Shown: positions 1 to 9,211, numbered from the stretch's first letter. The stretch is 51,166 nt of DNA from Candidatus Woesearchaeota archaeon (GCA_030156615.1 JASGME010000006.1:1-51166); one strand, 5' to 3'. Numbers and translations: made by a program. The notes: a model not told the origin generated them from the sequence alone.

Positions 1-37
1 GTTAAATTTATAAGGAGAGGTTAATATATGCTTAAAA

Positions 38-613
38 ATGCCTAGTCAAGAGGTTGTTTCGGCTTATAATGCAGTCAAGAAGTTGAAGTCAATGGGTTAT
101 TCAAACTATCAGATAATTGATGCTATGCAGGCTGAGGGTTTTAGTGCCAATGACATATATGAGGCAATAAATCTTGTTGAGAATGAGGGTTCTTCTGATG
201 TTACAACAGAATCTGTTCCTGCTGCGTCATCTGATGAGGAGAGGATTCAGGAGATTGCTGAGGAGATAATTGCTGAGAGATGGGAAGAGATTATTGCTAA
301 TATCAAAAAGGTTATTGACTGGAAGAACAGGAGCGAGGAGAGACTCAATAAGATGGAGGCTGATATTGAGGCATTGAAGGAGCAGATGTCTAATCTTAAC
401 GAGTCTGTTCTGAGAAAGATAAAGGAATACGATAATCATCTTGTAGAATTCTCTTCTAACTTCAGGGCTATGGAGAATGTTTTCAAGGATGTTCTTCCTG
501 AATTTACGCAGTCTGTTCAACTGCTTTCAAGCTATGTTGAGGAGCTGAAGCCGGAAAAGGGCAGGAAGAAGCCTAAGAAAGAGAAGGAAGATGATAATTT
601 TGTAGAGTTTTAG
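38..613 (+). CDS. Conserved hypothetical archaeal protein, UBA-like N-terminus plus coiled coil
   Basis: 191 aa ORF; N-terminal helical region (KLKSMGYSNYQIIDAMQAEGFSANDIYEAI) followed by long coiled coil and basic/acidic tail. Confidence 0.75.
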   Translation: MPSQEVVSAYNAVKKLKSMGYSNYQIIDAMQAEGFSANDIYEAINLVENEGSSDVTTESVPAASSDEERIQEIAEEIIAERWEEIIANIKKVIDWKNRSEERLNKMEADIEALKEQMSNLNESVLRKIKEYDNHLVEFSSNFRAMENVFKDVLPEFTQSVQLLSSYVEELKPEKGRKKPKKEKEDDNFVEF

Positions 614-1647
614 ACTGCTTTTGCCACTATTATATTGTCTTTTGTTCTTATGACTTTTGCTTTTATGCTTCCATTTTTTGAATTTATGACGCTTATTAGC
701 CTGTCGTTAAGCGTGCATATTATTTCATTCTTAAAGAATCCTTCTGAGATTTTCCTTGGTTTTATTATCTGGCCTTTCTTGAAGGGGTTTGAAAGCTCTA
801 CATCTTTTTCTATGTTTAGGAGTGGTTCAAATGTCTCTGGATTTGTTTTTTTCAAGCCTTTCAGCCATTCATAGAAATCGTGGAAGCTTTTTTCTTTGTA
901 TGATTTCTCGCCAAACTTATAGCGGAGATAGTTTTGTGGGGAAAGCTTAATGCCTTTTTTTGATGCTATTGCTGCTAATTCTTCAATGTCTTTATCATTT
1001 TCTCCGAAGATGACTACTGGTGTTATTGCTACTTGAATGCCTTTTGATTTTGCATATTCTGCCATCCTTATTGTTCTTTCAGGGAATGGATTTGTTCTTA
1101 GGGCAAGGGCTTTTTCCCTTGTTGTTGTATGCAATGAGATGAAAAGGGTGTTCAGGCCTGCTTTTTTTAATTCTTCTATGTTTGATTCGTTCAGCAATGT
1201 TCCGTTTGTTACCATTGCTATATTTTGTATTTCTTTTATTTTTTTAAGCATGGATATTAGCTCTGTTAGTGGGGAATAGAGCATTGGTTCTCCCTGACTA
1301 TTTATGAATATGCTTAATGGCTTGGTTTTTATTGCTATCAGCTTTGACAACTCTTTTATCATCAGCTCGGGCTCAACTACGAATTCTCTTTGTCTTTTCC
1401 ATGGCGAGACTGAGCAGAATCTGCATCTTAAGTTGCATCCTGTTATTGGTCTTATCTCAATTACATTCGTGCCTCTCTCTATTATGCCTATCTCCACAAG
1501 GCCTATTAAAGGCATATTGCCGTATAGAAGTGTTGCTGGCTTTCCTTCCAGAGTTTTTAACTGGTTTATGCCTGCAATCGCTTTAATATCTGCTGGATAG
1601 AAGAATCTTTCAAAGAGAAGAACTTTATTATCTTTAGTTGGCATCAT
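610..1647 (-). CDS. Radical SAM protein
   Basis: Cysteine motif in RPITGCNLRCRFCSVSPW (CxxxCxxC); Gly-rich NSQGEP; TIM-barrel-like length. Confidence 0.9.
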   Translation of the reverse strand: MMPTKDNKVLLFERFFYPADIKAIAGINQLKTLEGKPATLLYGNMPLIGLVEIGIIERGTNVIEIRPITGCNLRCRFCSVSPWKRQREFVVEPELMIKELSKLIAIKTKPLSIFINSQGEPMLYSPLTELISMLKKIKEIQNIAMVTNGTLLNESNIEELKKAGLNTLFISLHTTTREKALALRTNPFPERTIRMAEYAKSKGIQVAITPVVIFGENDKDIEELAAIASKKGIKLSPQNYLRYKFGEKSYKEKSFHDFYEWLKGLKKTNPETFEPLLNIEKDVELSNPFKKGQIIKPRKISEGFFKNEIICTLNDRLISVINSKNGSIKAKVIRTKDNIIVAKAV

Positions 1648-2303
1648 GATTTTGCTGTTTCGGGCTGCTTCTTTATGTACGGAGAAAGGTCAAAACTGCT
1701 ACCTGTTTCTATATTTGTCTTTGCCTTATCTTGTATTCTGAATTCTCTTATCTCTACAACCTTTAATGGGGTAATGCGATTGATGATGCTGAACAGCTCC
1801 TTATCTATTGCCTTTGTTATAACTGAATTAACGAACTCTTCATATGTCTGATTTGCAATGTGTTTTGCAAGGACTGCTCTTGTTGCTTTCCTTGCTAATG
1901 AATCCTTTGATTCTGACATCCTGTTCATTGTGATTAATAAAGGCTTTATTCTTATTACTATATTATCTTTTGTCTTGACTAGGAATGAATCCTCTATCTT
2001 GTCTTTTCCGGGTCTGACGAGTCTTTTGACTGATGCCGGCATCATTGAATATGCAATAAGGTTTGTTGATGCTCCATCCTTGTCTTTCAGTGCTGTGCAT
2101 TTTAACTTTATATTGTACTGCATTCTTCTTGAAGATGGAAGGACTGCATTTAGATTTATTGTAAGGGTTTTGTTTAAGAGGTCTTCCTGCTTCTCGGCTA
2201 ATATCTCGCCTATAAGGGCTTCGCCTAGATAGGGCGGGGAATGAACCTTAAACCATGACTTCTTAGTTGACTTGCTTATTGTTTTCTTCTTTGCCTTCGC
2301 CAT
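1644..2303 (-). CDS. rps3ae: 30S ribosomal protein eS1 (S3Ae)
   Basis: Basic N-terminus, KKSWFKVHSPPYLGEALIGEI and C-terminal PLKVVEIREFRIQ typical of archaeal S3Ae. Confidence 0.9.
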   Translation of the reverse strand: MAKAKKKTISKSTKKSWFKVHSPPYLGEALIGEILAEKQEDLLNKTLTINLNAVLPSSRRMQYNIKLKCTALKDKDGASTNLIAYSMMPASVKRLVRPGKDKIEDSFLVKTKDNIVIRIKPLLITMNRMSESKDSLARKATRAVLAKHIANQTYEEFVNSVITKAIDKELFSIINRITPLKVVEIREFRIQDKAKTNIETGSSFDLSPYIKKQPETAKS

Positions 2304-2375
2304 TTTTTATTGTGAAGAATTATCCTCTTTATAAATGTTTTCTTCTCTTTGGTGTGTGCGGAATAAGTAATCATC

Positions 2376-2435
2376 TTAATATTCTTTTCTGGACAAACCC
2401 TCTAATTCATCAGAAATCTCTAAATTATAAACCAT
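2376..2435 (-). pseudogene. Truncated RelE/ParE-like toxin N-terminus
   Basis: Hand translation MVYNLEISDELEGLSRKEY* resembles the N-terminal strand/helix of RelE/ParE-family toxins; starts 2 nt after the stop of the antitoxin-like ORF. Confidence 0.4.
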
Positions 2436-2436
2436 T

Positions 2437-2580
2437 TTATAATCCATACCTGTCCGCGAAGTTTTTCACTCGGATAAATTTTCCTTTTCTTATTCTATCT
2501 AATTTTTCTAAGTATTCTTGTTTAGCCTTAGGTTCTTCTTCAACCATAGATCTCATAAATATTTCTACTTGTTTACTCAT
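2437..2580 (-). CDS. Small antitoxin-like protein (47 aa), DUF2683/RelB-like C-terminus
   Basis: Hand translation MSKQVEIFMRSMVEEEPKAKQEYLEKLDRIRKGKFIRVKNFADRYGL*; C-terminal EYxEKLxRIxKxKxIRxK also present in the ORF at 8852..9082; below the ORF-track length cutoff. Confidence 0.6.
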   Translation of the reverse strand: MSKQVEIFMRSMVEEEPKAKQEYLEKLDRIRKGKFIRVKNFADRYGL

Positions 2581-2703
2581 ACTTATCCCATGTTCTTTCC
2601 AATAAGATTATTTAAATTTTTTGTTTTTCTTGACGCATTAGAAATTGCATTCAAAGATGAAACCGGCGATTAAATGAAAGGCAGATTAAGGCTAAGATAA
2701 AAG

Positions 2704-4164
2704 TTAATCTTCATTTGACTTCTGTTCTTCTCTTAAAAGCGGGAATGGTATTATATCCCGGATTGAGTCTTTTTCTGTTAAAAACATTATTAGTCTGTCT
2801 ATGCCTATGCCGAGGCCTCCTGTCGGGGGCATTCCGTGTTCTAATGCAATCAGGAAGTCTGCGTCTGAGGGAGGGGCTTCTTCGTCTCCTTTCTTCCTGT
2901 CTCGCTCCTGTGCTTCAAATCTTTCTCTCTGATCCGCTGGGTCGTTAAGCTCTGAATAGGCATTGGCAAATTCTTCGCCTGAGATGAATAGCTCAAATCT
3001 TTCTGTCAATGCAGGATTTTCACGATGCAGTTTTGTTAATGGGGATACCTCTTTTGGATAGTCTAGAACGAATGTTGGCTGGATTATCTTTTCCTGTGCT
3101 ATTTCTTCAAATATTGTGTTTATGAGAAGGCCTCTTGTAATCTCGCCTTTTAGTTCTATATTCAATGGCTCAATTATCTTTTTTAACTCTTCTGTGCTTA
3201 GTTCTTGAACATCATAGCCAGTGTATTCTTTTATTGCTTGATTCATGCTTAGTTTTCTGAATGGCTTTGTTAAATCTATATTGTTGCCCTTGAACATGAA
3301 TCTTTCTTTATGAAATATCTCTTTTGCAAGGAACTTTATCATGTTTTCTGTAAGTCTCATCATATCATTGTAGTCTGCATATGCCTGATATAGTTCAAGC
3401 ATTGTGAATTCAGGGTTGTGCATTGAGTCCATTCCTTCATTTCTGAAGTTTTTTCCTATTTCAAAGACTTTTTCGTAGCCTCCTATGATTAGTCTTTTTA
3501 GGTATAGTTCCAATGATATTCTTAGATATAGGTCTTGATTAAGCGTGTTATGATGTGTTATGAAGGGACGGGCGTTTGCTCCTCCATAGACTGGCTGCAG
3601 TATAGGTGTTTCAAGCTCAATGAAATCTTTTTTGTAGAGATAATTTCTTATGCCTTTTATGATTTCATGTCTCTTTTTGAATGTCTCTCTTGTCTCTAGA
3701 TTCATTATCAAATCTAGATAACGGAATCTCTGCTTTAATTCAGGGTCTGCAATCCCATGATACTTCTCAGGGAGCCCTCTTAATGTCTTTGCTAATATGG
3801 TTAATTCTGATGTAAAGATGCTTGGCTCTCCACTCTTTGTCTTTGAGAGCCTGCCTTTTGCTCCTACGAAATCTCCCAAATCTGTCTTTTCTATTATGCT
3901 GTAATTCTTTGTTATCTCTTTGCTTAAGAAGAGCTGGAAATCGCCTTCTTCGTCTCTTAGTTTTATGAATGCGATTTTTCCCAGAACTCTTCTTGCTATT
4001 ATCCTTCCTGCAAACTTAACTTCTTTATTATCTTCAAAATTCTCTTTTAACTGGGTGCTTGAATGTGTCTTTTTGAAAGAATATGGATATGGATTTATGC
4101 CTTCCTTTCTTAGCTGATCTATCTTCTCTAAAGAAGTCTTGATTAGATTATCACCTAATGCCAT
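2704..4164 (-). CDS. lysS: Lysyl-tRNA synthetase, class II
   Basis: Class II motifs: FRNEGMDSMHNPEFTMLELYQAYADY, GIGIDRL near C-terminus, N-terminal OB fold. Confidence 0.97.
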   Translation of the reverse strand: MALGDNLIKTSLEKIDQLRKEGINPYPYSFKKTHSSTQLKENFEDNKEVKFAGRIIARRVLGKIAFIKLRDEEGDFQLFLSKEITKNYSIIEKTDLGDFVGAKGRLSKTKSGEPSIFTSELTILAKTLRGLPEKYHGIADPELKQRFRYLDLIMNLETRETFKKRHEIIKGIRNYLYKKDFIELETPILQPVYGGANARPFITHHNTLNQDLYLRISLELYLKRLIIGGYEKVFEIGKNFRNEGMDSMHNPEFTMLELYQAYADYNDMMRLTENMIKFLAKEIFHKERFMFKGNNIDLTKPFRKLSMNQAIKEYTGYDVQELSTEELKKIIEPLNIELKGEITRGLLINTIFEEIAQEKIIQPTFVLDYPKEVSPLTKLHRENPALTERFELFISGEEFANAYSELNDPADQRERFEAQERDRKKGDEEAPPSDADFLIALEHGMPPTGGLGIGIDRLIMFLTEKDSIRDIIPFPLLREEQKSNED

Positions 4165-4199
4165 GGATTATAGCAAATAGAACATATTTTTAAATGTTA

Positions 4200-4230
4200 T
4201 CAAAAAAAAGAAAAAAAAAGAAAAAAAAGA
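4200..4230 (-). terminator. Triple oligo-T terminator of the S-layer gene
   Basis: On the minus strand, three T runs (8, 9 and 8 nt) separated by single C, a few nt after the S-layer stop codon; archaeal intrinsic terminators are T-rich. Confidence 0.7.
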
Positions 4231-4236
4231 TTGTTT

Positions 4237-6588
4237 TTAGTCTTCAATCTCTACATCAGCGAGGGCTGTTCCCTTGACTTTTACCTCGTTCTTGCCTTCA
4301 AATTCATCTTTGAATTTGTCATACGAGGCAAGGACTTCTGTGGCAAGCAGGGTATCTTCGCCGTTGTAACCTGCGACTAACAGCTGGAAGTTGCCATCAT
4401 CTTTATATAGCTTGATGACTGCTTCTCCTGCTGAGTATCCTTCATCTACGAAGGCTTGACTACAGGTTGTTGGGTCTTCAATACCCATCAAGGCGGCTGC
4501 AGCACTGTTGGCACAAGGTCCTCCAACTACTATGTAGTTGTCATCCTTGACTGCATCAGGGCTGGATAGTTCGCTGTCGAGTATTGCCAATCCTACTGGG
4601 AGTGGCTTAGCTCCGACTGCTACTACCTTGGCACCTGCTGGAACAGTATCTCCAACCTCAAGTTCCACTTCGTTGCCCTTTGATTCAACATTCTGTCCAG
4701 CATACACTAAGTATCTGATTGCATCGGATACAATGCTGATTGTAGCTTCCTGGTTATAGCTGTCATACATCACGAGTTCAGTTCCTAAATCTGTCTTCTG
4801 TCCTTTCTTGAGAGCTACATTACCAGTCTCATAAACATTGGTCTCCCAGTCATCATCTCCTAAGTTTCTGATTTCTATTGTATTTACTGAAGTTATCAAA
4901 CTGGTTGGTTCTGTAATCACTAAGATGTCGTTTGCAGAAAGTTTGGTATCAACACCAGCCTCAATACCTAAATCAACTGTTATCGTGTATTGGTTGTCTT
5001 TATCTAAGTAGAGAGAAATTGGTTCACCACCTTTCGCACCCCACATACCAGGCGCATCAGTAGTGTAGTTTGAATACGCTAGGTATACCTCCGCATCCAC
5101 AACCTTCTCGTCTTTCTCGCCTTCAAACTTCACAAGTTTCCAACCTTGCTTATCATCGTTCTGTAAACCATCATCTGGAGTACTATCTTCAATGTATTCA
5201 AAAGTCATCTTGGAACCTTTGCCGTCAAATCCGCCAATCTTTACTTCTACGCTGTCATCTGGGTCAATGATTAACTTGCCATCTTTGTCAACAAATATGT
5301 CAACTTCAGCAGTGTTCGGCTCGCTTAATCCTACAAAGCCTAATTCAAGGTAGCCAAGCAATGATAGCGTATTGCCTACATAGAGTTCATTGCCTTCTAA
5401 TTCACATTCAAGGTCATCATCTGGCTCATAGAACTTTACTTTTACAGTTACTTCTTCAGTGTCTGGATTAACAGTCAGGTCTTCTAATTTCCATTTCTCG
5501 TTTTCATCAAAGAAGTCTCCCTTTTTAAGATTTCCTGTCTCAAATCTTATCTCTGCATAGTATTCACTGTTTGATGCATCCCAAGAGACATCTGTTAAGG
5601 TAACCTTTACTTCAATATCTTCAGTATCATCTTTCAGTTTCTCTGTCTCTTCTTCACCTTGTTTTGGCTCGTCTATTGTTTCATAATCTACTTGAACACC
5701 ATCCTTCATCAAGGCAACATAAAGTTTTCCTGAATCAGCATCTGCACCTGAAGATTCCTCTACAATCCTAACAATCTTCAATGTGTAGTCGTCATAACCG
5801 TATGGAGTCAAGTCAATCTCGTCTCCTGCCTGAACTGTCTCATCAGCATAGGCAAGCTGTAGTCTTAAATCACCTGTGTTTATTTCATCGGAGTCTAGTT
5901 TTCCAACAGTTTCTGTAGAGGAAGCGTTATCTTTAATTTTGTCGTTAATGACATAGTATTCCTTACCAAACAATGTTATCTGATACTTAAACTCTGCATA
6001 TCCTTCGCTTGCAGAGTCAAAGTCATCGTCATCTTCAACATCATCAATCTCGTCCGCAACTCCATCACTTGCATCCGTGAAAGTGTAGACAAAATTATTG
6101 ATTGCGATTGTCTCGTCGTCTGGTTCACAGTCGTCATCCCCAACATCTGCAGTGATAACAATGTTCAAATCCTCTGTTATGTCATCATTTTCGTAGCCCT
6201 GCATAAATGCCCATTCTGCATCGTCTTCATCAAAGTCAAGCTTTCTGCCTTCTCCTTTCATTGGCATCTCGTCAACAGAAGTAGTTCCGTCTGCTGCATA
6301 TTTGTCAAATGCTACTGCATTCACTACTTTTCCTTTTGGGGTTTCAACTATAACACTGCCTGCTCCTTCAAGATTCGTGAAGGAAGACGCAATATTCACT
6401 GCCCCAACAATGTCAATCGCTGAAGCCTTCTCACCCACAATAATCTTACCATTGTAACCACTTCCAGTGGCAAATGGTGCAGGGTAGTCTCCCAAGTCTG
6501 TAGCCATTGCTCCACCGATTGTAGCCCCAATAAAGGCAAAGCCTAAACCAGCAGCTGCAATCTTCTTAATTGCTTTTAATGCTTTCAT
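4237..6588 (-). CDS. Acidic S-layer protein
   Basis: 783 aa; hydrophobic N-terminal signal (IKKIAAAGLGFAFIGATIGGAMA), very D/E-rich body, C-terminal VVGGPCANSAAAALMG...LLVAGYNGEDT resembling archaeal S-layer proteins. Confidence 0.85.
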   Translation of the reverse strand: MKALKAIKKIAAAGLGFAFIGATIGGAMATDLGDYPAPFATGSGYNGKIIVGEKASAIDIVGAVNIASSFTNLEGAGSVIVETPKGKVVNAVAFDKYAADGTTSVDEMPMKGEGRKLDFDEDDAEWAFMQGYENDDITEDLNIVITADVGDDDCEPDDETIAINNFVYTFTDASDGVADEIDDVEDDDDFDSASEGYAEFKYQITLFGKEYYVINDKIKDNASSTETVGKLDSDEINTGDLRLQLAYADETVQAGDEIDLTPYGYDDYTLKIVRIVEESSGADADSGKLYVALMKDGVQVDYETIDEPKQGEEETEKLKDDTEDIEVKVTLTDVSWDASNSEYYAEIRFETGNLKKGDFFDENEKWKLEDLTVNPDTEEVTVKVKFYEPDDDLECELEGNELYVGNTLSLLGYLELGFVGLSEPNTAEVDIFVDKDGKLIIDPDDSVEVKIGGFDGKGSKMTFEYIEDSTPDDGLQNDDKQGWKLVKFEGEKDEKVVDAEVYLAYSNYTTDAPGMWGAKGGEPISLYLDKDNQYTITVDLGIEAGVDTKLSANDILVITEPTSLITSVNTIEIRNLGDDDWETNVYETGNVALKKGQKTDLGTELVMYDSYNQEATISIVSDAIRYLVYAGQNVESKGNEVELEVGDTVPAGAKVVAVGAKPLPVGLAILDSELSSPDAVKDDNYIVVGGPCANSAAAALMGIEDPTTCSQAFVDEGYSAGEAVIKLYKDDGNFQLLVAGYNGEDTLLATEVLASYDKFKDEFEGKNEVKVKGTALADVEIED

Positions 6589-6601
6589 TTTTTCTAATAC
6601 A

Positions 6602-6712
6602 CCTCGTTTTATTTACTCTTTTGGCGTTTGGTTATTTAGAATTCCTCACATCTGCGGTTGCCCAGACCAGATGATATTGATATTATTAGATATAGCAAGT
6701 ATATAAATGTTT
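6602..6712 (-). promoter_or_regulatory. S-layer promoter and leader: TATA-like box, leader of roughly 85 nt, SD GAGGTG
   Basis: Minus-strand ACATTTATATACTT near 6700 and AACGAGGTGTATT just before ATG at 6588. Confidence 0.5.
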
Positions 6713-6717
6713 CTATT

Positions 6718-7071
6718 TTAACCAAGAATGAACTCAAGTGCATCCTTAAACTTAGTCTTATCAACAGAATATTTTTCACAAGGTTCAGAACAATCTAAGA
6801 AGTGATAAATACTCTCTTCAAGAGTCTTTTCAGGATTATACCCTAAGATTTTTTTTACTTGGCTATCATCAATAACTCTGTTTGTTTTATTATTATAAAT
6901 GACAAAACTAACACTCTCATCATCAGCTTCTCTAATAAGAATATATTTTTCTGAAGCAAAGAAAGTCTCTTCAATAGAAGAATCTTGCCTCTTATACTTA
7001 TCAGGATTAACAGAAATAAAATAGCAAAACTTATCAAAAAAATCATAAAGAGCTTTATCAGCTTCTTCCAT
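6718..7071 (-). CDS. Hypothetical protein (117 aa)
   Basis: ORF preceded by a promoter-like sequence identical to that of the 7621..8757 gene (32-bp repeat). Confidence 0.65.
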   Translation of the reverse strand: MEEADKALYDFFDKFCYFISVNPDKYKRQDSSIEETFFASEKYILIREADDESVSFVIYNNKTNRVIDDSQVKKILGYNPEKTLEESIYHFLDCSEPCEKYSVDKTKFKDALEFILG

Positions 7072-7095
7072 ATAAGCACTCTTTTGAATAAGAAG

Positions 7096-7127
7096 TATAA
7101 AAAGATTTCTCTTTATGATTCGGAAAC
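7096..7127. repeat. 32-bp perfect direct repeat, copy 1
   Basis: tataaaaagatttctctttatgattcggaaac identical to 8790..8821. Confidence 0.95.
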
Positions 7128-7132
7128 AAAAA

Positions 7133-7624
7133 TTAGAACTTCCATCCTTCTATCCTAAACATTGTGATTAAATCTATCGCTTCAATAGAAAGTTCTTTTG
7201 AAACGAATGGAATATTTTCCCTATTGCCCCTCAGTTTTTCCTCAGTAACAACAATTCTCTTAATAATAAATAATGTTTGCTGAGAACTATAGGCCATTTC
7301 TATTGCTAAAGCAATAACCCAAGGATCAGCATCAAATTGTCTATCAACATCAATCAAAGATGGATGGTTTTTTAGAATCTGTTGAACTATTTCAATCTGT
7401 TTTTTCGTTGGTTCCTTAAACATTTCCCTGTGTTTCTTAACCCATTCTGCTAATTGATCATCCTTTTTGGTTATCTCATTTAAAACTTCTTTTGGAGCAA
7501 TTAACCTCCCAGAAGCGATAAGTCCTTCCATTTTTTTCCAAACGCTAGGATAAACATCTATCGGATTCTCTCTATTCAATTTTATTAATGAAGAAGTATC
7601 TATTATGTAACAATTCGAGGTCAT
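7133..7624 (-). CDS. DUF4411 family PIN-like putative toxin
   Basis: 163 aa; CYIIDTSSLIKLNRENP PIN-like N-terminal acidic motif, DADPWVIALA, DLITMFRIEGWKF C-terminus; overlaps the ImmA/IrrE gene. Confidence 0.8.
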   Translation of the reverse strand: MTSNCYIIDTSSLIKLNRENPIDVYPSVWKKMEGLIASGRLIAPKEVLNEITKKDDQLAEWVKKHREMFKEPTKKQIEIVQQILKNHPSLIDVDRQFDADPWVIALAIEMAYSSQQTLFIIKRIVVTEEKLRGNRENIPFVSKELSIEAIDLITMFRIEGWKF

Positions 7625-8757
7625 TTTTTCGCCATTGCTAAAACTTTATCAAAATTTTTGGATGTTATAGATAGGTAATCTAAAGCATCAGTGTAGGTAA
7701 TAAATTCTTTATCAAAATTATTCGCAACCAAAGATACGAATTTGTTGCCCACTTCTGATATAGTTCTTTTATCAGATGGCATTCCACCCTTTTCTATTAT
7801 TTTTGCTTCTGCCTTGAACCTATTAACTATATTATCATAATCCTCTTGAGTGATAAAATTAAGTTTCTTCATTGAAACGAGAAGCATTGCTTTACTAACT
7901 TTGTATTTTCTTGATAAATAGTTTAGAGTTTCTTTCTTTGTCAGTTCTCTTTTTCTTTCTTTAAACAAAGTGTTTGCAAGAGATTTAGGGAGCAAGAATG
8001 AAGCTGAGAAATTGTTGCACCATCTTTCAATATCATTTTTTGCTGAAAGCGTCATATCCGGTAAATCAATCACAGACTCCTGTAGAAGAATATGTGCAAA
8101 TTCATGCATTAAAGAGAAGATTCTTGCTTCAATGCTATCTTTTTTGTTGACTACTATAACATTTGGTGTTTCATCTACAAAAACAAATCCTCTTGCGTCT
8201 TCTACAGGCATAGAGAATTGGAATACATATATGTTCATATCTTCTAAAATATCTCTCAGGTAATTGAAAAGTTCGTAAGTGGTCTTGAATTTCCTTTGTT
8301 TTTCTTCAGTTAAGCCAAATATTTCTCTATATTTTTCAGCAATTTCTTCCGGATCTTCTCGTATTCTTAGCTTTTCTAATTTTGTTTTAATATCATATTT
8401 TATATTTACTGATAACTCTTTGGCTAATTCTTGCAACCTTCTTGACTTTCTTAAAACCAAAATTGTTTTTTTATCAAATTTATCCTTCTTTTCTGGAAGC
8501 ATCCTATAGTCTTTTGGCTTTGGCTTCTCTTCTTTTGGTTTAGATAATAGAAAAGCAGCAACAGGTCTTTTGAATATTATTGATAATTCTCTTAATTGCC
8601 TGAAAGTTGGTCTTTTATCACCTGATTTTATTTTTTCAAAGTTTTCTGTAGTTATTTTTATTCTCTTTGCAATTTCCTCATCAGACCAACCAGAGCTTTC
8701 AATTAACCAGTTCAATACTTTTAAGTCAACATCCACAGTTGGTGTTTTTTTTGGCAT
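7621..8757 (-). CDS. XRE HTH plus ImmA/IrrE metallopeptidase-type antitoxin/regulator
   Basis: 378 aa; N-terminal XRE HTH, central LMHEFAHILL (HExxH) and FSASFLLPK typical of ImmA/IrrE; overlaps DUF4411 gene by 4 nt. Confidence 0.88.
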   Translation of the reverse strand: MPKKTPTVDVDLKVLNWLIESSGWSDEEIAKRIKITTENFEKIKSGDKRPTFRQLRELSIIFKRPVAAFLLSKPKEEKPKPKDYRMLPEKKDKFDKKTILVLRKSRRLQELAKELSVNIKYDIKTKLEKLRIREDPEEIAEKYREIFGLTEEKQRKFKTTYELFNYLRDILEDMNIYVFQFSMPVEDARGFVFVDETPNVIVVNKKDSIEARIFSLMHEFAHILLQESVIDLPDMTLSAKNDIERWCNNFSASFLLPKSLANTLFKERKRELTKKETLNYLSRKYKVSKAMLLVSMKKLNFITQEDYDNIVNRFKAEAKIIEKGGMPSDKRTISEVGNKFVSLVANNFDKEFITYTDALDYLSITSKNFDKVLAMAKK

Positions 8758-8789
8758 TTTAAACTCCTGACAAATAATCCATTCTTAGA

Positions 8790-8821
8790 TATAAAAAGAT
8801 TTCTCTTTATGATTCGGAAAC
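8790..8821. repeat. 32-bp perfect direct repeat, copy 2
   Basis: Identical to 7096..7127; brackets the XRE-ImmA/DUF4411 module. Confidence 0.95.
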
Positions 8822-8851
8822 TAAGAATATCAAAGAAAGTATACTATCATA

Positions 8852-9082
8852 TCAAAATTTCTTCAACTCATCAACGCTTTTGAAACGAATTCCTTTCTCT
8901 TTCTTAATTCTTTTAAGTTTTTCTCTATATTCTGGTCTAAGCTGAGGTTCTAGAATCGTTTGTTCATATTGCTTAGCCATAATATCTATTGCTTCACTTT
9001 TATCTTTAAGGTTGAATTTAGCTTTTACTATATTCAGGATTCTATTAGTTCCATCTTCAATATCTATTATTGCCTTTACAAT
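8852..9082 (-). CDS. DUF2683-like antitoxin (76 aa), apparent ATT start
   Basis: Hand translation (I/M)VKAIIDIEDGTNRILNIVKAKFNLKDKSEAIDIMAKQYEQTILEPQLRPEYREKLKRIKKEKGIRFKSVDELKKF*; SD GAGGTGG at 9087..9093 just upstream; no ATG/GTG/TTG at the conserved N-terminus. Confidence 0.75.
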   Translation of the reverse strand: MVKAIIDIEDGTNRILNIVKAKFNLKDKSEAIDIMAKQYEQTILEPQLRPEYREKLKRIKKEKGIRFKSVDELKKF

Positions 9083-9211
9083 AATGCCACCTCAATATTA
9101 TATTAATAGGACATTAATACATAAACCTTTGGTTTTCAGGTGTTTGCCCAGGTGACTGGGAGAGAAACAAAATATATCATAACCCGACAAACGCCTCAAA
9201 AGAGCAATGAT

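Noticed and set aside
1037-1600. Plus-strand ORFs opposite the radical SAM gene
   Set aside because: Antisense shadows of a clear coding sequence
6855-7079. 74-aa minus-strand ORF
   Set aside because: Out-of-frame overlap with the better-supported 117-aa ORF at 6718..7071
9138-9165. CCCAG-GTGA-CTGGG hairpin near tRNA-Leu
   Set aside because: Only 5 bp stem, no T-tract; insufficient for a terminator or ncRNA call
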